A DNA stretch of 64,000 nucleotides from Lucinisca nassula (GCA_963580285.1 OY757025.1:116625900-116689899), one strand, 5' to 3'; positions 19,623 to 30,520 are shown, counted from the first letter of the stretch. Made by a program: numbers and translations. Notes: generated by a model not told the origin, from the sequence alone.

Positions 19623-20187
19623 AGTAGAAGTAAAACAAAGATCAGGAATTGATACAATTAACTTACTCCATCCATAAAAGACACCAAAGGGAAAGAAATA
19701 CAAACATTAAGCGACCAGACCATAATGGAAACCTAAACAAAGGAAGGCCATATGGACAGTTACTTTCCCACAAAATGGCCATATGGCCATCCAAAATTAA
19801 AAGACACAAGTGATACACACAGTAAGTAACAAACAACAACATAAATAAATCGCCACGGAAGAGCCGCCTTGGAACGGTCAGTGGAAGATTTCCACTGGGG
19901 GGCTTAAATCGATTTTACGTGGCCACAATCCTCGCCCTTACTTCCGCCGCGATTTAGACAAATAATTTGTTCAGTCCGCATGAAGGCCTCCTAACTCATC
20001 AGTGCAACATCTCCGTGAACACAGAAATCAAAGAACCACAGAGGTGAGACAACGGTGAGGACTCGACAGCAAGAAACCACTGAAATGCTGGAGCAAAAGA
20101 AAACCAACAGTTAGACTCCGATGAGCCCGACCAGAGACAGAGCATCAGGCACCAACCAACATTATCTCTTTAATTTTCAATAAGCCT
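19623..20187 (-). mobile_element. Naiad-like 3' region, inverted
   Basis: This starts immediately at the TAA of the plus-strand copy, giving a tail-to-tail inverted pair. It is full length, with the conserved hairpin and palindromic ATGGCCATATGGCCAT block. Confidence 0.85.
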
Positions 20188-21190
20188 TTACGTTGGAGCC
20201 GTCATAGAATCTGAGGCCTGACCCACCGGCGTGCAATTAAAGAGGGAAGCAAAGTTGCCAACCGTGATTGGGTTAACTACCATGCATGCAGTCTGTCGTA
20301 TAATATCCATGTTGTACCCAATCTTTTTATATCGAAGAATGATTTTACGAAATTGGGTGCTGAAGTCATTGCGGTTATATATTTTTCTGAATTTATATAC
20401 TAAGTCACCATAAAATTCGGGTTCCGATAGACCTTGTTGCAGAAGAGATTTAAGTCCAATATTGAATTTTGAAATTAAATCAGAATGGCGTCTATAAAAT
20501 TTTGAAAAGGCTTTGCGTAGTTTATGGTACCGATAACCCTGATTAAGGAGTTTAGCCGTTAATAATTTATTACGAGTGTTGAAGTCAGTTACATGACTAC
20601 ACACTCTAGCAAATCGAATTAATTGCGAAATATAAACGCCATAGGATGGCGCACGAGGAACATCACCATCCAAAAAAGGAAAATTTACAATCTCAAAATC
20701 AAAGTCATCGCGTTTATCATAAATTTTGCACGAAACAAATCCATCTACAATAGATAGATGTAAATCCAAAAACGGGGCCTCGGTATCAGAAGAATTTGCT
20801 TTATTTAACTGAAGTTCTAGGGGGTAAATCTGACTGATCAAACCATCAAAATAGGTATTATCAATATTTAATAAATCATCTAAATATCTAGAAGTAGAGC
20901 TAAAAGCTTCAATAATTTCAGATTGGTTATCAATGGAAAGCGACAAAATGAAGTCTCTTTCATAACAATACAAGAACAGATCAGCCACAAGAGGTGCGCA
21001 ATTAGTACCCATCGGAATACCCACAATTTGTCTAAATAACTTAGTACCGAATCTAATATAAATATTGTCAAGTAGAAAGGTGAGGGCATCACAAACTTTC
21101 TGACATGACCAAAGTGTATACTTCTTATGCTCTTTAGAAGTGAAAAATGCATTTCTGACATTACATGCAAGATAGAGAGAATCTTCTCTG
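20188..21190 (-). pseudogene. Naiad-like RT, C-terminal half, best open frame
   Basis: On the minus strand 278 codons are open from GIPMGTNCAPLVADLFLYCYERDF through TSRYLDDLLNID (AGA before YLDD), IYPLELQLNKANSS and YDKRDDFDFEIVNFPFLDGDVPRAPSYGVYISQLIRF to the MTAPT end. The C tract is short (CCCCC), apparently the ancestral state. A frame change lies upstream at about 21020, and the copy is truncated at 21190. It serves as the reference for judging the damage in the other copies. Confidence 0.85.
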
Positions 21191-21795
21191 AAAAGGCTTA
21201 TTGAAAATTAAAGAGATAATGTTGGTTGGTGCCTGATGCTCTGTCTCTGGTAGGGCTCATCGGAGTCTAACTGTTGGTTTTCTTTTGCTCCAGCATTTCA
21301 GTGGTTTCTTGCTGTCGAGTCCTCACCGTTGTCTCACCTCTGTGGTTCTTTGATTTCTGTGTTCACGGAGATGTTGCACTGATGAGTTAGGAGGCCTTCA
21401 TGCGGACTGAACAAATTTTTTGTCTAAATCGCGACGGAAGTAAGGGCGAGGATTGTGGCCACGTAAAATCGATTTAAGCCCCCAGTGGAAATCTTCCACT
21501 GACCGTTCCAAGGCGGCTCTTCTGTGGCGATTTATTTATGTTGTTGTTTGTTACTTACTGTGTGTATCACTTGTGTCTTTTAATTTTGGATGGCCATATG
21601 GCCATTTTGTGGGAAAGTAACTGTCCATATGGCCTTCCTTTGTTTAGGTTTCCATTATGGTCTGGTCGCTTAATGTTTGTATTTCTTTCCCTTTGGTGTC
21701 TTTTATGGGTGGAGTAAGTTAATTGTATCAATTCCTGATCTTTGTTTTACTTCTACTTTGGAACGGTCAGCGGAAACGAATTCCACTGGGGTCCG
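21191..21795 (+). mobile_element. Naiad-like 3' region plus short inverted scrap
   Basis: A full 3' region ends at 21759. Directly behind it, about 35 bp (GGAACGGTCAGCGG...CCACTGGGG) are an inverted scrap of the same region. Confidence 0.8.
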
Positions 21796-22130
21796 CAGAA
21801 GAGTTCAAAGACCGCACAGTGTAAGATTGAGACTCAGAGGTATGCGTTTTAGGATACCTCTGTTATGCAGATTGTAAATAGTTTTAAGGGCGCATCAAGT
21901 GCCTACCTTTTTTTTTTTTTTTTTTAGCTAATTCTAAATTTAGCCACCCAACCAACTGAGGTAAAGGCCAACTATGACCGACTCAGTATAAGAAGATAGA
22001 TAGACAGCAGAAAGTACAGCCCTAGATTAGACTGCTTGAAATTTCTACAGAGTCAAGACAAGTCCTGAAGGTGTCGAAGTTTTAAGGAATTTTATCGTAA
22101 CCCTACTTTATTTATTGAATTTGGGTTTTC
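21796..22130. other. Spacer without recognised feature
   Basis: This 335-bp stretch between two Naiad 3' regions includes a T19-20 run at about 21909. I see no ORF or repeat match in the window. Confidence 0.4.
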
Positions 22131-22501
22131 AGGCTTTCATGCGGACTGAACGAATTATTTGTCTAAATCGCGACGGAAGTAAGGGCGAGGATTGTGGCCA
22201 CTTAAAATCGATTTAAGCCCCCCAGAGGAAATCATTCCACTGACCGTTCCAAGGCGGTTCTTCTGTGGCGGTTTATTTATGGTGTTGTTTGTTACTTACT
22301 GTGTGTATCACTTGTGTCTTTTTATTTTGGATGGCCACATGGCCATTTTGTGGGAAAGTAACTGTCCTTATGGCCTTCCTTTGTTTAGGTTTCCATTATG
22401 GTCTGGTCGCTTAATGTTTGTGTTTTTTTTCCCTTTGGTGTCTTTGATGGGTGGAGTAACTTAATTGTATCGATTCCTGATCTTTGTTTTACTTCTACTT
22501 T
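22131..22501 (+). mobile_element. Naiad-like 3' region, 5'-truncated
   Basis: This starts at AGGCTTTCATGCGGACTGAA and ends in ACTTCTACTTT. It is inserted next to unrelated sequence on both sides. Confidence 0.85.
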
Positions 22502-23190
22502 ACGGGGGTTGAGGTGGTTTAAATGGTTAAAAAAAGGTAAATGGTCGTGGTAATTAACAAAAAATATGATTTTTTTTTTCGATTTTTTTCACGTTAAGTG
22601 CTTAAAGAAGCCGACTCGTTGAGGCGGATCTAACGAGTACCCCTAATCTTTATTTTAATTTAGAGCAGAAATAAGAAAAATAAGGTTTTCTAATGGTCTT
22701 TTCGCTTTCCTGAAGGTCTTTGTGCTTTCCTGAAGGTCTTTTTGCTTTTCTGAGGGTCTTTTTTTGTGTCTTTCCGCGTCTTTTTGCGTCTGAATTGTGT
22801 CGATTCCTGATCTTTGTTTTACTTCTACTTTGCATATCAAGGCTGTTTTGTTTGTGCCGTGTGGCGGCTGTAAAAGGTCTCCCCGTACATACATTTAATG
22901 CTCTTATTTTTCCAATCCTCAGGGATTGCTTATGCAATTGCTTTTCACTGTTCCATCAAATGACATCCTTTAGATACCTGTTGAATGTCATTATTAAACC
23001 GATGTTCGTTCCTCGTTGTATAACAACTGCTTGTTTGACATCCCTGGACTTTAAGTAGACTAAGATGTTTTGTGGGCTTTTGTTGTACCTTCCTTTTATT
23101 CGAAGGAATAATCTTCAGTAATTTTATATGCTGTTTTTTTTTAATGACCGGTATGAAGATCGCTTTAGTTTTGACGGTATCATAACCTTA
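22502..23190. other. Spacer with pyrimidine-rich minisatellite and a Naiad 3' terminus
   Basis: At about 22690-22790 a GGTCTTTTTGCTTTCCTGAG-type unit of ~24 bp repeats about four times on a strongly pyrimidine-biased strand. The same motif occurs at 23985-24065 and 30150-30270. At 22793-22831 a ~39-bp Naiad 3' terminus sits directly against this minisatellite. The remainder has no feature. Confidence 0.6.
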
Positions 23191-23759
23191 TAATTCAAGG
23201 TAATGTTGGTTGGTGCCTGATGCTCTGTCTCTAGTCGGGCCCATCGGAGTCTAACTGTTGGTTTTCTTTTGCTCCAGCATTTCAGCGGTTTTTTGCTGTT
23301 GAGTCCTCACCGTTGTCTCACCTCTGTGTTTCTTTGATTATTTGTGTTCACAGAGATGTTGCACTGATGAGTTAGGAGGCCTTCATGCGGACTGAACAAT
23401 TATTTGTCTAAATCGCGACAGACGTAAGGGCGAGGATTGTGGCCACGTAAAATCGATTTAAGCCCCCCCCCCACACACACACAGTGGAAATCTTTCCACT
23501 GACCGTTCCAATGCGGTTCTTCTGTGGCGATTTATTCATGTCGTTGTTTGTTACTTACTGTGTGTATCACTTGTGTCTTTTTATTTTGGATGGCCATATG
23601 ACCATTTTGTGGGAAAGTAACTGTCCTTATGGCCTTCCTTTGTTTAGGTTTCCATTATGGTCCGGTCGCTTATTGTTTGTGTTTCTTTCCCTTTGGTTTC
23701 TTTGATGGGTGGAGTAAGTTAATTGTGTCGATTCCTGATCTTTGTTTTACTTCTACTCT
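23191..23759 (+). mobile_element. Naiad-like 3' region
   Basis: This covers nearly the whole 3' region. The C tract before the hairpin reads C9 followed by (AC)5, a further expansion of the unstable site. The terminus is ACTTCTACTCTG, with one change from the consensus. Confidence 0.85.
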
Positions 23760-24110
23760 GTAAATTTTATACATTTCCCCATTTTACATTATTGTTATTA
23801 TTATTTGCAATTAAGTAGTAGTATTTCTTTTTTTGTATGGCTCATTGTTTATAAAAGTAATCTTGCCTTTCATTTTGTTTTGTGGGTAGGGCGGGATGGG
23901 GTCAGGATTTTGCTCCTTTATGATTCGTTTTGCTGGCACTCCTTTATGCACAGAAATGCTGATTTATATCTATATGTATTTTGCTTTTCTGGGGGTCGCT
24001 TTGCTTTTCTGGTGGTCTTTTTGCTTTCCCGAGGTTTTTTTTTTTGCTTTTCTGAGGGTCTTCGTAAATTCATTGATTTCCCACTTTACTATTAGCTCGC
24101 CTGTACGAAG
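23760..24110. other. AT-rich spacer with pyrimidine minisatellite
   Basis: Units of the TTGCTTTTCTGGGGGTCTTTTTG type repeat at about 23985-24065. No gene is supported; the small ORFs here follow the low-complexity sequence. Confidence 0.5.
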
Positions 24111-24179
24111 TACATGGAGAGCTATTTATGTCACCTCGGTCATCTGCTTGCACGTTTGCGTTTGCGTGTGCGTTCCCGT

Positions 24180-24505
24180 CACACTGCCATAAAGTTTTTC
24201 AAATGCTTATATCTCAACAGTCACTCATCACAGACCACTCATATTTGGAACTTAAGTACCTGGGAGGGTCTTCTGATATTCAAAGATAACAAACCCCTGG
24301 GTTCATGCCCCGGGTGGGGCTAGGGGGTCAAAATTTAGAACACCTTTGTAAGTATGTGTTTAAGTTTTTGAAATGCGTACTTCTCAACACTCATCACAAA
24401 GCATTCATATTTACAACTGGGCTTCTGAGACTCCAAGACAACACACCCCTGGCTTCATGCCTGGGAGTGGGGATGGGGTGGGGCTAGGGGTGAAAATCTA
24501 GGACA
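24180..24505 (+). repeat. Two-copy ~178-bp tandem repeat
   Basis: AAAGTTTTTCAAATGC...CTCAACA at 24194 recurs at 24365. The CCCCTGG.TTCATGCC and GAACACCTTTGTAA blocks follow in the same order. Confidence 0.7.
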
Positions 24506-24589
24506 CCTTTGTAATTTGTTGTATACCTTTACATTATGCTAACAAGTTATAGACACAGTTGGTTATACATCAGCCAATCAAGTGACATT

Positions 24590-24910
24590 GGTTCAAGAGT
24601 AAAAGGGTGAAGGTCATGGTGACCTACATTTCATGGTCCAGTGATTTTGCCTTATATCTTGAAGACTATTTGTTGGAGAAATGTCATACCTTGGATATTA
24701 GTTCCATGTGACTCCATGATTGATTACAAAATATATCTAGGTCACTGTGACCTATATTTCATGGTACAGTGATTTTGCCTAATATCTCGAATACTATTTG
24801 ATGGAGAAATGTCATACCTGGATTATTAGTTCCATGTGACCCAATAATTGACCGCAAAATATATCCAGGTCTGTGTGACCTATATTTCATGGTTCAGTGA
24901 TTTTGCCTTT
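24590..24910 (+). repeat. ~130-bp tandem repeat, 2.5 units, with AGGTCA palindromes
   Basis: Each unit contains GTGACCTAYATTTCATGGT, CAGTGATTTTGCCT and ATGGAGAAATGTCATACC. Two units carry perfect inverted AGGTCA half-sites with 3-bp spacing (24611-24625 and 24739-24753). The third (24867-24881) is degraded. Confidence 0.8.
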
Positions 24911-25079
24911 TATTAATATTATTCATCTTTTATTTTCAATTCAGTTCGGTTTTTTTTTTCCTATAGAACTTATTGTTTGTAAAAAAGTGTTCCCACTTTT
25001 GATGCTGTGCTGGGAGGTGGGCAAGGTCTGTGTCCCCTACCGGGGTTAAGGCGAAACCGGAAGAAAGAAAGAAAGGGAT

Positions 25080-25310
25080 TGTAATATTATGCACTGATAT
25101 ATGATGCAGTGATAATAACTTATTATTTATGAAGAACGACAATGTGTTCAAACTATTATTTAATAAGACGACTGTCTCTAGCATATAACAAACATGATCA
25201 TAGCTACAAGAGAAGTGTGTTATTTTAGAGGCTGAAAGTAGTTATATTCAGTGAGGTATACAGTGGGGATTATCATCAGTTTACTATGAGGATTGACTAA
25301 TAATGTAACA
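25080..25310 (-). repeat. Gypsy-2 3' LTR
   Basis: This is the downstream LTR on the coding strand, 231 bp and identical to the 5' LTR. The GGGAT duplication abuts it at 25075-25079. About 350 bp of non-coding sequence separate it from the pol stop. Confidence 0.95.
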
Positions 25311-25323
25311 TCTCCCTTCTTTA
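25311..25323 (-). promoter_or_regulatory. Gypsy-2 polypurine tract
   Basis: On the minus strand TAAAGAAGGGAGA ends exactly at the 3' LTR. Confidence 0.85.
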
Positions 25324-25675
25324 AAAGAACAAAGATTTAAACTCAATTAAACACCTTGAAAATCGGACATCAAACTTTAAGTCCCCAACTAGCACAAGAA
25401 AGTTCAGCCAGTTCAGTGAAACATTGATATTTGCAAGGCAGACAGTTTTTTCACCAGTCTGAGTAGCTGTTTTTAAAAATAATTGGTAAACCTATGATGC
25501 TGTTGTTCTAACAGTTTTCACACATACTTATATGACAACTTGTTAATAAAGTCAATTTGATTTTCAGCAACATGAGATGAAATATATTCCAGGATAGGGA
25601 GAACTATTTATGTTTCCATTAAAATGTCAGGATTTATACCTCACATATGTTTTTAACATTATCCTGTGTCATAGT

Positions 25676-28600
25676 TCACATAGATTCAATTATTTTCGGC
25701 TTCACAGTACGACCAAAGCGTGTAATATATGGCGTCATGTCATTCTCCCTTGGTGGTATAGCTGAATCACCATTATTATTTCGTGTGAAACTGCTTGTTT
25801 TCCAAATTTGAGGCTCCTGAAGGGATTTTCCCTTTTCTTCATTTCTAACTGAGGGCTGATCAGAAAGTGAATGATCAAGTGTAGATTCAGAATTTGCTTG
25901 ATAATTTGGAATTTTTTCCTTGGATTTCAGAAGATGACGTCTATTGCGTCGATAAACAGCACCGTCTGGTGTCTTAACAGAATACGACCTGTCATTGTGT
26001 TTTTCCATTACGACAGCTGGTTTCCATGTTTTGTCATTTTGCTGAATTCTAGCAGTGTCTCCTATACTGAGTGAAGTCTGTGTTTTAGAGCCTGGATCAA
26101 AATATTTCTTTTGCTGTTGTTTAGCACTCTGAATGTTTTCTTTGATTTGTTCGGTAGGGGGTGTTTTTGGTAATAGCTGATCAAGGATGACTGGTAATAC
26201 AGATCTCAACTTTCTCCCCATGAGTAACTGACTAGGAGAAAATCCAAGTTTTGTGGGAGTTGTGCGGTACTCTAGTATGCCCAAATATGGATCTTTTCCT
26301 GCTGATTTTGCCTTAGCGAATATTCTCTTACAAATGCCCACCATTTTTTCAACCAACCCATTGGACTGACTGTGTTTTGGGGACATTTTTGTCAAAGAAA
26401 AATCCCAATCTTTGGCAAATTCTATGAATTCTCCCGAGCAAAATTGTGGTGCATTATCGGAGAAAAAGTTCATAGGAATGCCATTTCTGGCGAAGGTACT
26501 TTTTAACTTGGCAATGACTGTACTGGTTTTCATGCTAGGAAGTTTCTGTACTTCAAAATATTTACTGTAGTAGTCTACAGTAATGAGGAAATTCTTGTCA
26601 TCCCAAGTAAATATGTCAGAGGCGATGTTCTGCCATGGGTAATCTGGGACCTTGTGGGGTATAAGAGGTTCTTTGGGATTCGAACTTCTTCGTTCAAGAC
26701 AGATAGGGCAGCTTAATACCATTTCGGTGATTTCGGCTGAAATTTTGGGCCAAAACATGACGTCTCGTGCTCTGCGGAGAGTTTTATCGCAGCCAAAATG
26801 TCCTTGGTGTAATATTTCGAGCATCTTGGGTCTTAAAGCACTCGGAATTACGATTTTCTGGCCCTTCAACATTAAGCCGTCGACAACTGTCAATTCGTCG
26901 CGAAAGTTCCAGTAATCTAGTACCTGCTCAGGACAAAGATGTCTCTCGACAGGCCAACCTTTTAGAATAATCTGTTTTAGCTGATCCATTTGTGGATCCT
27001 GCTCAGTGTGTGTCTTAATCTCTTTCATTTTGCGATCACTGATTGGTAGACTCGACAACACTGTGTGGACATGTAAATCCATACCCTCAGCAAGTTCTGG
27101 GTATGTATCTGACACATATCTACGCGAGAGCGTGTCGGCGACAGGTATCTTTTTTCCACTCACGAAATTGATCTCTATGTCATACCGCTGTAATTGCAAA
27201 AGCATGCGTTGCAGTCTCGGTGGGGCTGCATGAAGGGGCTTTTTCATGATGGATACGATAGGTAAATGGTCAGTTTCTACGTGTACTTTGCGACCGTATA
27301 TGTATTGTTCGAAGCGCTTACATCCGAACAAACATGCATATAGTTCTTTCTCTATCTGTGCATAGAGGGTTTCTGTGGGCGTAAGGGACTTGGACGCATA
27401 TGCGATGGGCTTACCATCCTGCATAATGGTGGCACCTAGACCTGACTTAGACGCGTCACACTGTAACGTTAGTGGCTTCTTCGGGTCATAATATGCCAAT
27501 ACAGGGCCTGGGGTTTGAGTGATAATGTCCTTGACTTTCTGGAAGGCGTCAGCCTGGGGCTTATCCCATGTAAACTCCACATCTTTTGTTAAAAGCTTAC
27601 GAAGTGGACTTGAAAGTTCTGCCAAGTTTGGACAAAATTTGGAAAGATAGTTTATCATTCCCAAAAACGTTTCCAGTTCTGCTCTGTTTGTGGGAGGGTC
27701 CATATTGCTGACAGCGGAAACCTTATTTGGCGAAGGCTTGACCCCTTGTGCTGTCAAAATATGACCAAAGTATTCAACCTGCTGAACCCCGACTACAAGT
27801 TTGTCCTCATTAAATCTGATACCCTTTTCTAATGAACGTTTAATTACGTTGCGAAGGTTCTGATCGTGTTCATCACGCGTTCGCCCATAGACCAGGATGT
27901 CGTCAACAATAGCGACAACCCCCGGGAGGCCTTCTAGGCACTCGTCAATTTTTCTTTGGAACTCATCCTGACTTAGTTTTAAACCGAAAGCAAGTCTAAG
28001 GTAACGGTACCTTCCGAACGGCGTATTGAACGTTGTTAAGAATGAGGACTCATTTGTCAGTTTAATAGCCCAATAACCGCTCCGGGCGTCTAACTTAGTG
28101 AAGTATTTCGCACCTGAGAGGTGAGGTAAGATATCCTCAAGCGTTCTCATGGAGTAATGCGGACGCAGAATGGCTTTGTTTAGATGCTGTGGGTCTAGGC
28201 ATATTCGAAGTTTGCCTGTATGTTTATTTTCAACAGCGACCATTGAATTCACCCACTCAGTTGGCTCAGTGACCTTGGCAATAATGTTTTGTTTCAACAT
28301 GCGATCAAGTTCCTGTTTTACTTTATCCCTCAAGGCCACAGGTATCCGTCTTGGCGGATTTACTATGGGCGAAATGGATGGATCCAGTTGAATTTTACAT
28401 TCACCTGGAAATAAACCTACACCTTGGAATGCTTTAGCATACTGTGTCAAAACAGTAGCTCTCGTGAGATGCGTATTTTCTAAGGGTTGAGAGGCTTGTG
28501 TCTCACAGGATAACACTAACTTGATCAATTCCAGGTCAATACTAGACCTTAAACCAAGTATGGGAGAGGAACATGTCTCTACGATGTAGAAACAAAGGTC

Positions 28601-29743
28601 TTTCTTTCTGTCTGTGCGTGTACAGGTTAATGTGACGCAACCTAATGCATTGAGTGTGTTACCACCATAGGCGGTCAGTTTGGTTGTAGGCTTTTGAAGT
28701 ATATGATGTAGATTTAGCTTTGTGTAAGTTTGATATGGCAAAATGTTAACCTGGGAACCAGTGTCTATTTTGAAATTTATAGGTACAGAACGTGGTCCTA
28801 CCTCTATTTCCACAAATGCCTGATCATTCACAAACTTATTGCTCTCTACACTATCCACAAAGAAATCATCCGAATCACTATGTTGCACATGTGAATCATA
28901 ATTCCTTTCAGAAACCTCATGAACAGACTTTTTAGATCTACACACGGTTTCGAAGTGGTTCCATTTATGACAGAAATTACACTGTTTGCCCTTAGCCTTA
29001 CACGTTTCCGACTTTGTGTGTTTATAGCCACAATTTCCGCACTTGTCAACTGCATATCTCTGTTGCACTGGTTTGTCCGTGCCTCGAGCGCCTCTGTTCC
29101 TCTGTTTTCGACCTGGTTTCCCCTGTGGTTTAGGATTCGTATGTGTGCCCTGCAGCGGCGACATCTTCTGGGTGGCGTTACTTATGTAATGTACCTCTGC
29201 AGGAGCAGCCATTGTCTTAAGTTGCTCCTGCGCATATTCATAACTTTGAGCTATCTGAATAGCTTTGTCCAGCGTGAGTTTGTCCCCTTCGTTAATGAGC
29301 TTCTCCCGGATTTTGACTGACGTCACGCCGAACACAATTCTGTCCCTGACCATGTCATTTTCATAATCTCCGAAGGCGCAGTCCTTAGCTAGGAGTTTTA
29401 ACTTGGTAATAAACTGTTCAATGGATTGTGTCCCTTGTACTTCATTATTAAACTTAAAACGTGTGAACACTGGGTTTAATTTGGGTCTAACATGTGCTGC
29501 AAATCTGTCATAATGTGGTTTAAGTTTCTTTTTGTCCTCGTCGTCCAATACCCAAGTGTTATAAATGTCACGACCCTTTTCCCCTACCCATAGGAGAAGA
29601 TAAGTGCATTTCACCTCTTCCGTCTTTGCTTTAAGTGGTCCATTGAACACTAATTCCACATGTTGTTGGAATTTTTTCCAAGCCTCGGGGAGGTTGGATG
29701 ACTCCCAGTCCATACGCGGCTGTGGAATACCTGATAGGTCCAT
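25676..29743 (-). CDS. Gag-Pol polyprotein of Gypsy-2
   Basis: The ORF of 1355 codons starts at the ATG ending at 29743 (two further codons upstream would require GTG). Domains in order are: Gag (1-230); a double zinc knuckle (about 234-270, CGNCGYKHTKSETC and CNFCHKWNHFETVC); a protease with KIDTGSQ (Asp 327); an RT (about 485-690) with IVDDILVYG (Asp 614-615); an RNase H (Asp 763, IEKELYA, ETDH); and an integrase with HQGHFG...CPIC and a D,D35E triad (Asp 1043, Asp 1096, Glu 1132). The C-terminus (after about 1240) is charged, low in complexity and lacks a chromodomain. The RT Tyr of the usual YxDD is Ile, as in Gypsy-1. There is no stop or frameshift, so all functions needed for transposition appear present. 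Confidence 0.95.
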   Translation of the reverse strand: MDLSGIPQPRMDWESSNLPEAWKKFQQHVELVFNGPLKAKTEEVKCTYLLLWVGEKGRDIYNTWVLDDEDKKKLKPHYDRFAAHVRPKLNPVFTRFKFNNEVQGTQSIEQFITKLKLLAKDCAFGDYENDMVRDRIVFGVTSVKIREKLINEGDKLTLDKAIQIAQSYEYAQEQLKTMAAPAEVHYISNATQKMSPLQGTHTNPKPQGKPGRKQRNRGARGTDKPVQQRYAVDKCGNCGYKHTKSETCKAKGKQCNFCHKWNHFETVCRSKKSVHEVSERNYDSHVQHSDSDDFFVDSVESNKFVNDQAFVEIEVGPRSVPINFKIDTGSQVNILPYQTYTKLNLHHILQKPTTKLTAYGGNTLNALGCVTLTCTRTDRKKDLCFYIVETCSSPILGLRSSIDLELIKLVLSCETQASQPLENTHLTRATVLTQYAKAFQGVGLFPGECKIQLDPSISPIVNPPRRIPVALRDKVKQELDRMLKQNIIAKVTEPTEWVNSMVAVENKHTGKLRICLDPQHLNKAILRPHYSMRTLEDILPHLSGAKYFTKLDARSGYWAIKLTNESSFLTTFNTPFGRYRYLRLAFGLKLSQDEFQRKIDECLEGLPGVVAIVDDILVYGRTRDEHDQNLRNVIKRSLEKGIRFNEDKLVVGVQQVEYFGHILTAQGVKPSPNKVSAVSNMDPPTNRAELETFLGMINYLSKFCPNLAELSSPLRKLLTKDVEFTWDKPQADAFQKVKDIITQTPGPVLAYYDPKKPLTLQCDASKSGLGATIMQDGKPIAYASKSLTPTETLYAQIEKELYACLFGCKRFEQYIYGRKVHVETDHLPIVSIMKKPLHAAPPRLQRMLLQLQRYDIEINFVSGKKIPVADTLSRRYVSDTYPELAEGMDLHVHTVLSSLPISDRKMKEIKTHTEQDPQMDQLKQIILKGWPVERHLCPEQVLDYWNFRDELTVVDGLMLKGQKIVIPSALRPKMLEILHQGHFGCDKTLRRARDVMFWPKISAEITEMVLSCPICLERRSSNPKEPLIPHKVPDYPWQNIASDIFTWDDKNFLITVDYYSKYFEVQKLPSMKTSTVIAKLKSTFARNGIPMNFFSDNAPQFCSGEFIEFAKDWDFSLTKMSPKHSQSNGLVEKMVGICKRIFAKAKSAGKDPYLGILEYRTTPTKLGFSPSQLLMGRKLRSVLPVILDQLLPKTPPTEQIKENIQSAKQQQKKYFDPGSKTQTSLSIGDTARIQQNDKTWKPAVVMEKHNDRSYSVKTPDGAVYRRNRRHLLKSKEKIPNYQANSESTLDHSLSDQPSVRNEEKGKSLQEPQIWKTSSFTRNNNGDSAIPPRENDMTPYITRFGRTVKPKIIESM

Positions 29744-29809
29744 TTTCACAAGTTTAAATCCAAGTTGTAAAGCTTAATTAATGAACCGTTTTTATCAGTT
29801 AAGTAAAAT

Positions 29810-29827
29810 CCACTTTTTCTGACACCA
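29810..29827 (-). promoter_or_regulatory. Gypsy-2 primer-binding site (candidate)
   Basis: On the minus strand TGGTGTCAGAAAAAGTGG begins immediately after the LTR. It starts with TGG, as expected for tRNA 3' CCA pairing; the tRNA is not identified. Confidence 0.7.
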
Positions 29828-30058
29828 TGTAATATTATGCACTGATATATGATGCAGTGATAATAACTTATTATTTATGAAGAACGACAATGTGTTCAAA
29901 CTATTATTTAATAAGACGACTGTCTCTAGCATATAACAAACATGATCATAGCTACAAGAGAAGTGTGTTATTTTAGAGGCTGAAAGTAGTTATATTCAGT
30001 GAGGTATACAGTGGGGATTATCATCAGTTTACTATGAGGATTGACTAATAATGTAACA
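29828..30058 (-). repeat. Gypsy-2 5' LTR
   Basis: This is the upstream LTR on the coding strand. It is 231 bp with TG...CA ends and is identical to 25080-25310 by direct reading. Confidence 0.95.
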
Positions 30059-30063
30059 GGGAT

Positions 30064-30417
30064 GGGGTCTAGTACGTTCTTTTGCACCTGTATTAATCTT
30101 TTTCCATGGACACTTTTTACCCCAAAATGATGATTTATATTTATAACTATGATATTTTTGCTTTTATTATGGTCTTTTTCCTTTTTTCGGGGGTCTTTTT
30201 GCGTCGTTCCGTGTTTCTTTATGCGTCTTTCCGGGTCTTTTCTGGTCTTCCCGGGTCTTTTCTGGTCTTTGCGGTGTTTAGGTACCCGTGCCTACTTCCG
30301 GTCAATGAAGATCATCATACTTCTTCCAGACTTGAAAGAGGCGCAGTGCGACAGGAGGCATGACCCTTTCTCCCTCCTGAAGGTACAGTAAGTTCCAAAC
30401 ACAAGGATCGGTTACTC
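30064..30417. other. Spacer with pyrimidine-rich minisatellite
   Basis: At about 30170-30270 units like GGGTCTTTTCTGGTCTTTCC repeat on one strand; they are related to those at 22690 and 23985. No gene is visible. Confidence 0.5.
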
Positions 30418-30520
30418 CTCATGGGCTGCATGATGCTTCCACGCAGAGCTGAATCCGGCCCGCACACTAGTACTGGTAAACTGCTTACAGGATCTAAGCC
30501 TGTCCTAGTCCTGAAGTTGC
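30418..30520 (+). repeat. SINE-B-like fragment
   Basis: GGGCTGCATGATGCTTCCACGCAG, GGTAAACTGCTTACAGGATC and TAAGCCTGTCC match the 5' parts of the repeats at 5155, 33870 and 38569. The 3' half is missing. Confidence 0.55.

Larger units (their letters stand above)
25080..30058 (-). mobile_element. Gypsy-2: complete Ty3/gypsy LTR retrotransposon
   Basis: This 5.0-kb element on the minus strand has 231-bp LTRs that read identically, a GGGAT duplication (25075-25079 and 30059-30063), a primer-binding site, one gag-pol ORF and a polypurine tract. It interrupts a GAAAGGGATGGGG-type sequence. Like Gypsy-1, the identical LTRs and open frame mark a very recent insertion. Its ATG context (TTGTGAAAATGG) is the same as in Gypsy-1, but the proteins are clearly different lineages. 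Confidence 0.96.
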
